Assembly (NCBI GenBank): GCA_039566865.1
Contig: CM076956.1
Location: 9,187,511 to 9,251,510 of the forward strand
Origin: Aurelia coerulea
Lineage: Eukaryota > Cnidaria > Scyphozoa > Semaeostomeae > Ulmaridae
Reading direction: 5' to 3'
DNA: 64,000 nt
Each line of letters starts with the position of its first letter. The stretch's first letter is position 1. The notes below the pieces were generated by a model that had not been told where the DNA came from, did not search any database, and was given only the letters and a program-made list of their open reading frames with translations. This document shows positions 58,901 to 64,000 of the stretch, one piece after another. Position numbers and translations under genes: made by a program.

Positions 58901-61900
58901 TTTTTCCTGGAATATTGTACGCTTATTTGAAGGAGTTACACTCCCCTTGCAAAACTGCTTCACTGGAATTTTTATGGAGTTTTCAGCAGTGGGTGGGGCT
59001 AATGTGGGGCTCTTTGAGCTAAAAGTTTCAATAGGAATTTGTTCACATGCATTTTTACAAGAAACTAAAAATTTGACCCAATACTGAAAGTTTCTTGAAA
59101 TTCCCACTTTTCAAGTACTCAACAGTTTCATGAAAGTTTCTCAGGGTTGGGAGTTTCTTCAAATTCTTTATGTTTACATTCAGTGCCCATGTGACCATAA
59201 GGAAATTTTATGAACCCATCTGCTGTCTTTACATCACTCAACTACCAGTATTCAAGCTTTTTCTGATTTGGGAGACGAGTGACTTGTAAAGAGTTCCTTG
59301 CCAAAAATATGAATGTTTTATTGGTATTTCGAATAAGAATTCTAAAATCAAAAGAAATCCTACCAAAAATAGTCATAAAATTCCTTGAAGGTTGGTGAAT
59401 GTCGGGGAAAGTCCACTTCACAAATCTTGGTCATTTAATGGAAACAATAGAATTTTTACTTTGTGATGGCTGTATGGATTTCCTTAACACCAAGCTCATC
59501 CCATCAAATCCTGCACGCCATTTGTCTAATCTCAGAATTTTAACTATAACCCTTTGCATGTTTGAGAAGGCTATACCCAGCTCTAGACTTTGATAATGAT
59601 TAATGAGTCATGCGTCAGGGAATTTCAATGTAAGATGTTTTTTGCACCTGCGTGTATTCATTGTGAGAACAATTCTGCAAAGCTCGTCTGCATTATCACT
59701 TGAAATGGGAGTAAAAAAGCATTGCAATGCCATGGCAAGAAACAAGCAACTTTCTACAGCCATAAAAGAGCCAATGTTATGTAAATCACAATAACAGACC
59801 TCGATGATAATCGATGAAACTTTTTCCAAAGAACAGACCTCTTAGTCATTAGATTAGACATTATTTTATTCCTCAAATGTTGCACTAGGTTGTAGAAGTG
59901 CACCAAGAACAATGAATATTTGCCAAAGTTTTCAAAATCTTCTCTGCAGATTTTTCTGATGGTCGTATCAAATTAAAAGACAGGGCAGGTGCGTACATTG
60001 GTTTGTAAGCGTGTGGTGCCAAAATGCTCCTGTGTGATAACCAGAGGTGGAAAAAGTGCATGAAGCTGTGAAGCATAGCTTTGCAGGAAAGCTCATTTTG
60101 ACTTGAAGGAAGAAAACAAGATCAAACTGAATAAAGGAAGAAAAAAGGATAGGAACAAAGGAGGGAAAGGGAGAAATAAAAGGAACGGAAGAAAGGAACA
60201 AAGAGATATGTATTTATGTGTGTATGAGATGAGGAAGAGCGAAACATGGAAAGGGGAAAGAACACACAAGAGGGAATAAAGGTTGAAAATGCAGCGAGGA
60301 AAGCAGGAAAGTAGGAAGGATAGAGCAAAAGAAAAAGGCAATGTTTGGTTGTATTCTTTTGCTACAAATTTGTATTGTGCATCAACAGTTCTTTGAAATC
60401 TGGCACAAGAAGGATGAATAGAATAAAGCAATAGAAGGAAGAATATTAGATTCAGGTCGATATTTTTTCCACCACTGGTGATAACAGTAATACAGTACTT
60501 GGTCTATAACAGAGATTGCTTTACCCGTTTGATTTGCAAAGCTGTATCAATGAGGTTGTGTTGGGGTTGAATTTCCTAGTCCAATTTAGCCTCGTTTTCC
60601 ACCAAACATAATGCTTTCCGTGCTCTTTGTTTTTGTTTGACCTACAGGAATTTACCCCCACAACAAAATGGATATATCTTTTGTCTTCATCTGGTGTCCA
60701 TTATCAATCAGAGAGTAATAAATTTATCATAGCCAATAACTCCTATTGTAATTCACTTAAAAACCAGTACACCGATTTGTAACGCAACTCGATTCTATGA
60801 ACTGACAAAGGTAGCATCAAAAACACTGAATGAAATTCTCAGAAAAATTTTGCAACCACACTTGTGACTTTTATGAGACGTGATTTTGGAGTGATTTAGC
60901 CTTGTCCAGTCAACTACCAACTGTCTTTTAATTAATCTAAGGTAAATCACAAGCCTGAGGAAGTTTAGGTTTCGTGTGAAGATTGGTGTTCAATCATGTT
61001 CTCATTTTTGCAGCAAAGAAGGGATGCTCAAGTTCAGAGTTCAAATGCAAGAATGATCGATGCATACCAAAAGAGTGGACGTGCGATAAAGCTGATGACT
61101 GTGGAGACAATAGTGATGAAAGCACTACTGATGGGCCAAGATGCTGTAAGTACACTATAGATCCTGTAAGGCTCTCTGTCAACAAGGGTGCCACTCTTTA
61201 ATATGCAGTTTTTCCTTAGACACTCTGTGTGCAAAAATAGAAGTCGCTAAACTTGGCCTCCTGCAGGCAAAGTTTTAGCCTTGTAGCGGGAATTATGACC
61301 TTGTTATGACTTTGTACTAACCTTTGAAGAAAATTACAAGGCTATCAGTAAGATTCCAAGTGGCAACCAGTCTAACACAAGGTTTCCACGAGGCTAATCA
61401 GCATTTTTCAAGTCATTTACAGGGTTACAGCAAGGCTTTTGTAGGCTAGAACAAGGTTACAAGGCCATAACTACAAGGCTTGTACATCTATCACATGGCC
61501 TTGTATTTTTGTACAGCTCTCAACAGACTTTGAAGGAGGGCCTTCTCAGGGAAATCCCGAATATTTTCAGAAGAAAATGTGGCTGATTTCAGCAAGGAAA
61601 TTTTTTTAAATTTATTCAACATGTTGGATAGTTAATAAGGTTTAACAAATGATACAGTTAGTTTGGGGACAGCGGCCTCCATGCATTTTTCTGATTCACC
61701 AGGCTTAACTATAGATGTAACAAAATTTATTTGACAACAGTGTTCTAAAAGTTATTGAGTTCGTTTTGCTATGAAAATGAAACATTGACGCAATGATTTC
61801 ACTGAAACCAAACAAAGAGGAATTTAATTTATGGCCACCAATATCGCTTGGGGGGGGGGGACATAATTCATTCAGCAGCAGTATCAGCTGCTACAAACTA

Positions 61901-63802
61901 GAGAAGACAAAAGAAGAACTTAGGGCAGAGCCCAAAGGAAAGTGCCTCTCACATGTACCCATTTTGCCTTCAGAAAACACTTCCCTTTTATCCTAAAAAC
62001 GAAAAGACCAGCCAATACCTCTCTCCCTTCTCTGTGGCTGGGTTAATTGGGCCCTTCCCCCATATGGTTCCTCCATGCATTTATTCAAATGTGTTCATCA
62101 ATATTGAGAAAATGCTTGTGACAAACTCTGTTAATCAATTTCTTACAGCTGCCTCAGCCACATGCCCACCAACAGATTTTCAATGCAATGTCACAAAATC
62201 CTGCATTAGAAAGATCTTTGTCTGTGATGGAAGGAAAGATTGTGGAAATGGTGATGAGTCAGATGAAGCAGGCTGTGGTAAGTTCTGTTTCAAATAATAT
62301 TTGATAAAAATGCCCAGTGCTTGTCATGTGTGATTTTTATCCAAAGGTAACAGACAAAGAATTATCCTATTATAGTCTGTTTGTTTCAGCATGGTAAATA
62401 TTAGAGAATTACACACTACAATACTTCTGTTGCAGGAAGTTATTCAGCCAGAGTCCCTATTCTTTCCAAGCCCCATGAGGGTTAGCTGTTTGACCTGTTA
62501 TGTTCGTCTCTTTGAGAGAAATTTTAAATTTTAGCAATGCCGGTCCTGAAAGGTGACTTTTGGGGGGGGAAGTTGTATATTTGCAGAATCAGTAATGCTC
62601 AGTAATGTAGTTGATGTCAGTTGATTTACAGTATGAAGCCAGTTTATACAGATATGATGTAGTAGCCAGTAAACAGTATTTTATTCACTTAAAACTGACA
62701 TGTATGTGAAATGTTTTTGATTATGTAAAATATTTTAAAAGTTAAACAGAACACTAAAAAAATGTAAAATTTTCAGAAAATCTTAAATCTTTGTGGTAAG
62801 AACTTGTGCGTTATATACCTTTTTAGGGGTTTGGATATTCAGTGTATATCTGTATATTTGTAAATCACCTTACAGTATGTTCGCAAGATTTTGTATATAA
62901 ACAAAGCAATTTGTTTTTTATAATTTTATTCCCCCTTGCATTTAGGTTGTTTAAAATGGGACCCAACCAACTAACAACACAATGATTTGTTTATAACAGC
63001 ACATTACAACTACCTTTTTCTTTTCACTGAAAATTTAACTCTTCAATTATCAAGCTTGAAGTTAACATAGAACAACATTAAATTTGCACCTTCCCTCTCT
63101 TAAATCTGTCTTAAATTAAACACCATATTTACACTGGAGAGTCATTCTTCTTGCTAATGGAATGTTTACACATATGCACAAACATCCAAACTTCTTATAA
63201 CCATTCATGATGAAAATTTGCTTCCTGTAAAATGCAAGTTTACAAGATTTTGCAAAGCTTTTGGCTTCTGCGTTTTTCCTTCTTCCGTCATTCATTCCTG
63301 GTTAGATGCCAGACTGGATGGCTCTCCCATCTGAAGGGTAAGTGAGAATATTTTCAGCACTTTATCAGCTGTTTTTTCATGAAGTAACTAGTTACTTTTA
63401 CTGTATAGATGTGGATATAAAGACATCATGCATGTGTATAAGAGCATGTCCTTATGCCCAAGTATAAGGGCAGTGCCCTTGTATACAACTCTCTGTAGGT
63501 TATAGGCTAAATTTACAGCTTTGCTCTGCATTAAATTAGGTTTTATCATGCTGTTATTTTGTCTCAGTTGTCTTTACAGTTACAGTACGTTTGTTTTGGT
63601 AACTTTGTCTTTTTAACTTTATTTTCCACATAACATTTGAGCACATAATGACAGGAAATTTTATTCACCCCCAAAGCCAAAGTTGAAAAGAGCAAATGCA
63701 GTGAAAATGAATTTGAATGCAGAGATCTTAGCTGTATATCCAAGCTTTGGCGATGTAATGGTGAGAATGACTGCTCAGATGGGTCAGATGAAATTGGATG
63801 TG
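55913..63802 (+). CDS. second LDLR-family gene, 5' part (signal peptide and four LDLa exons)
   Basis: Exons: 55913-55979, 57001-57117, 61014-61145, 62149-62277 and about 63677-63802; the gene continues past the right edge. The first exon is a 22-residue signal peptide ([20 protein letters not shown]) split at phase 1. Each further exon is a single class 1-1 LDLa module, the architecture of LDLR, VLDLR, LRP and vitellogenin receptors. Which of these it is depends on the missing 3' part. It has the same orientation as the LDLR-like gene at 398-8346 and could be its paralogue, although 47 kb and BRX1 lie between them. LDLa modules bind basic patches of ligands through a calcium-held acidic loop. 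Confidence 0.9.
57001..57117 (+). CDS. second LDLR-family gene exon 2: LDLa 1
   Basis: Acceptor cttccctag, donor gtaagt, 117 bases, class 1-1. The calcium loop is canonical ([16 protein letters not shown]). Confidence 0.95.
57118..60041. other. intron 2 of the second LDLR-family gene, left part
   Basis: No further LDLa exon found. Short open frames lack splice support. Confidence 0.5.
60042..60477. mobile_element. hAT-like MITE, 436 bp, intact
   Basis: Termini CAGAGGTGGAAAAAG and the complement of CAGTGGTGGAAAAAA, perfect 8-bp duplication gtgataac (60034-60041 and 60478-60485). The body is purine-rich (GGAAAGG-type), producing false long frames on the minus strand. Confidence 0.92.
61014..61145 (+). 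CDS. second LDLR-family gene exon 3: LDLa 2, extended loop
   Basis: Acceptor ttttgcag, donor gtaagt, 132 bases, class 1-1. The loop [21 protein letters not shown] keeps all acidic ligands but has several extra residues before the last cysteine. Confidence 0.94.
61146..62148. other. intron 3 of the second LDLR-family gene
   Basis: Irregular ACAAGGCT/ACAAGGTT motifs cluster at 61270-61510, a weak degenerate repeat. G run at 61851. No exon. Confidence 0.45.
62149..62277 (+). CDS. second LDLR-family gene exon 4: LDLa 3
   Basis: Acceptor ttcttacag, donor gtaagt, 129 bases, class 1-1. The loop reads [18 protein letters not shown], with two residues more than the canonical spacing. Confidence 0.94.
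62278..63676. other. intron 4 of the second LDLR-family gene
   Basis: AT-rich, no exon accepted. A 32-base segment between ggttag and gtaagt (63306-63337) was considered and rejected. Confidence 0.5.
63677..63802 (+). CDS. second LDLR-family gene exon 5: LDLa 4
   Basis: Encodes [14 protein letters not shown] and a canonical loop [16 protein letters not shown]; donor gtatga. The acceptor is weak: AG at 63676 or 63682 both keep phase 1, and 63677 is my preferred start. Confidence 0.88.
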
Positions 63803-64000
63803 GTATGAAAATTTGACTTTTACAATTGCTAAGATTCTAAACCCAGGTACTGTAGTTGCCAACACTGCCCTGGACTATTTTTTCAGTATTCCTACCCAGC
63901 ATCTGAAGGTAGTTTTCGGCCACTGAGAAGCTAAATTTTCAACGTAGTGTCCTGGTCCTTCCACTTAATGTGACCTAGACCATGTGATTCCTTTAGCCTG

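Noticed and set aside
60093..60431. 112-codon minus-strand frame, phenylalanine/leucine/serine-rich, resembling membrane segments
   Set aside because: It is the complement of the purine-rich body of a hAT-like MITE. A similar frame at 18835 comes from the related copy.
63306..63337. Possible small exon between ggttag and gtaagt in the second LDLR-family gene
   Set aside because: Its 32-base length breaks the phase-1 pattern and it encodes no part of an LDLa module.

Overview
The window is animal nuclear DNA: AT-rich, intron-rich and packed with short inverted-repeat transposons. Two low-density-lipoprotein-receptor (LDLR) type genes and one ribosome-biogenesis gene (BRX1/BRIX1) can be read from spliced exons. 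Splice sites, compact exons in long introns, class 1-1 LDLa/EGF exons and the high MITE load fit a non-vertebrate metazoan. An anthozoan cnidarian is my best guess, at low confidence because no marker is decisive.

Layout. (1) 398-8346, + strand: the 3' half of an LDLR-like gene with two LDLa modules, two EGF modules, a complete six-bladed propeller and a third EGF, then a stop with no membrane segment. The last EGF exon ends at a perfect donor 4 bases after the TGA, and a likely 3'UTR exon begins at 9354. (2) 10770-34581, + strand: a complete BRX1 gene of 11 exons (296 codons) spread over 24 kb, its introns filled with MITEs, palindromes, hAT-like elements and minisatellites. (3) 34582-55912: mostly repeats, with one good but unrecognised minus-strand exon (38221-38385), a weaker minus-strand candidate exon (42554-42726), a LINE 3' end (minus strand) and a 1.95 kb non-autonomous hAT element with perfect target-site duplications. 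(4) 55913 to beyond the right edge, + strand: the 5' part of a second LDLR-family gene with a signal-peptide exon and four LDLa exons, all phase 1.

Functionally the window holds two probable lipoprotein or ligand-binding receptor genes flanking a nucleolar 60S-assembly factor. I see no operon-like logic linking them. The most unusual content is the repeat landscape: two related MITE families with 9-bp target-site duplications, a 506-bp nested palindrome built from a GCGGACAT motif with a 10-bp duplication, a 2-kb palindrome carrying a hAT-like element in its loop, and tandem repeats attached to long poly-G/C tracts. I found no tRNA, rRNA, CRISPR array or viral gene, and no new enzymatic or defence system.
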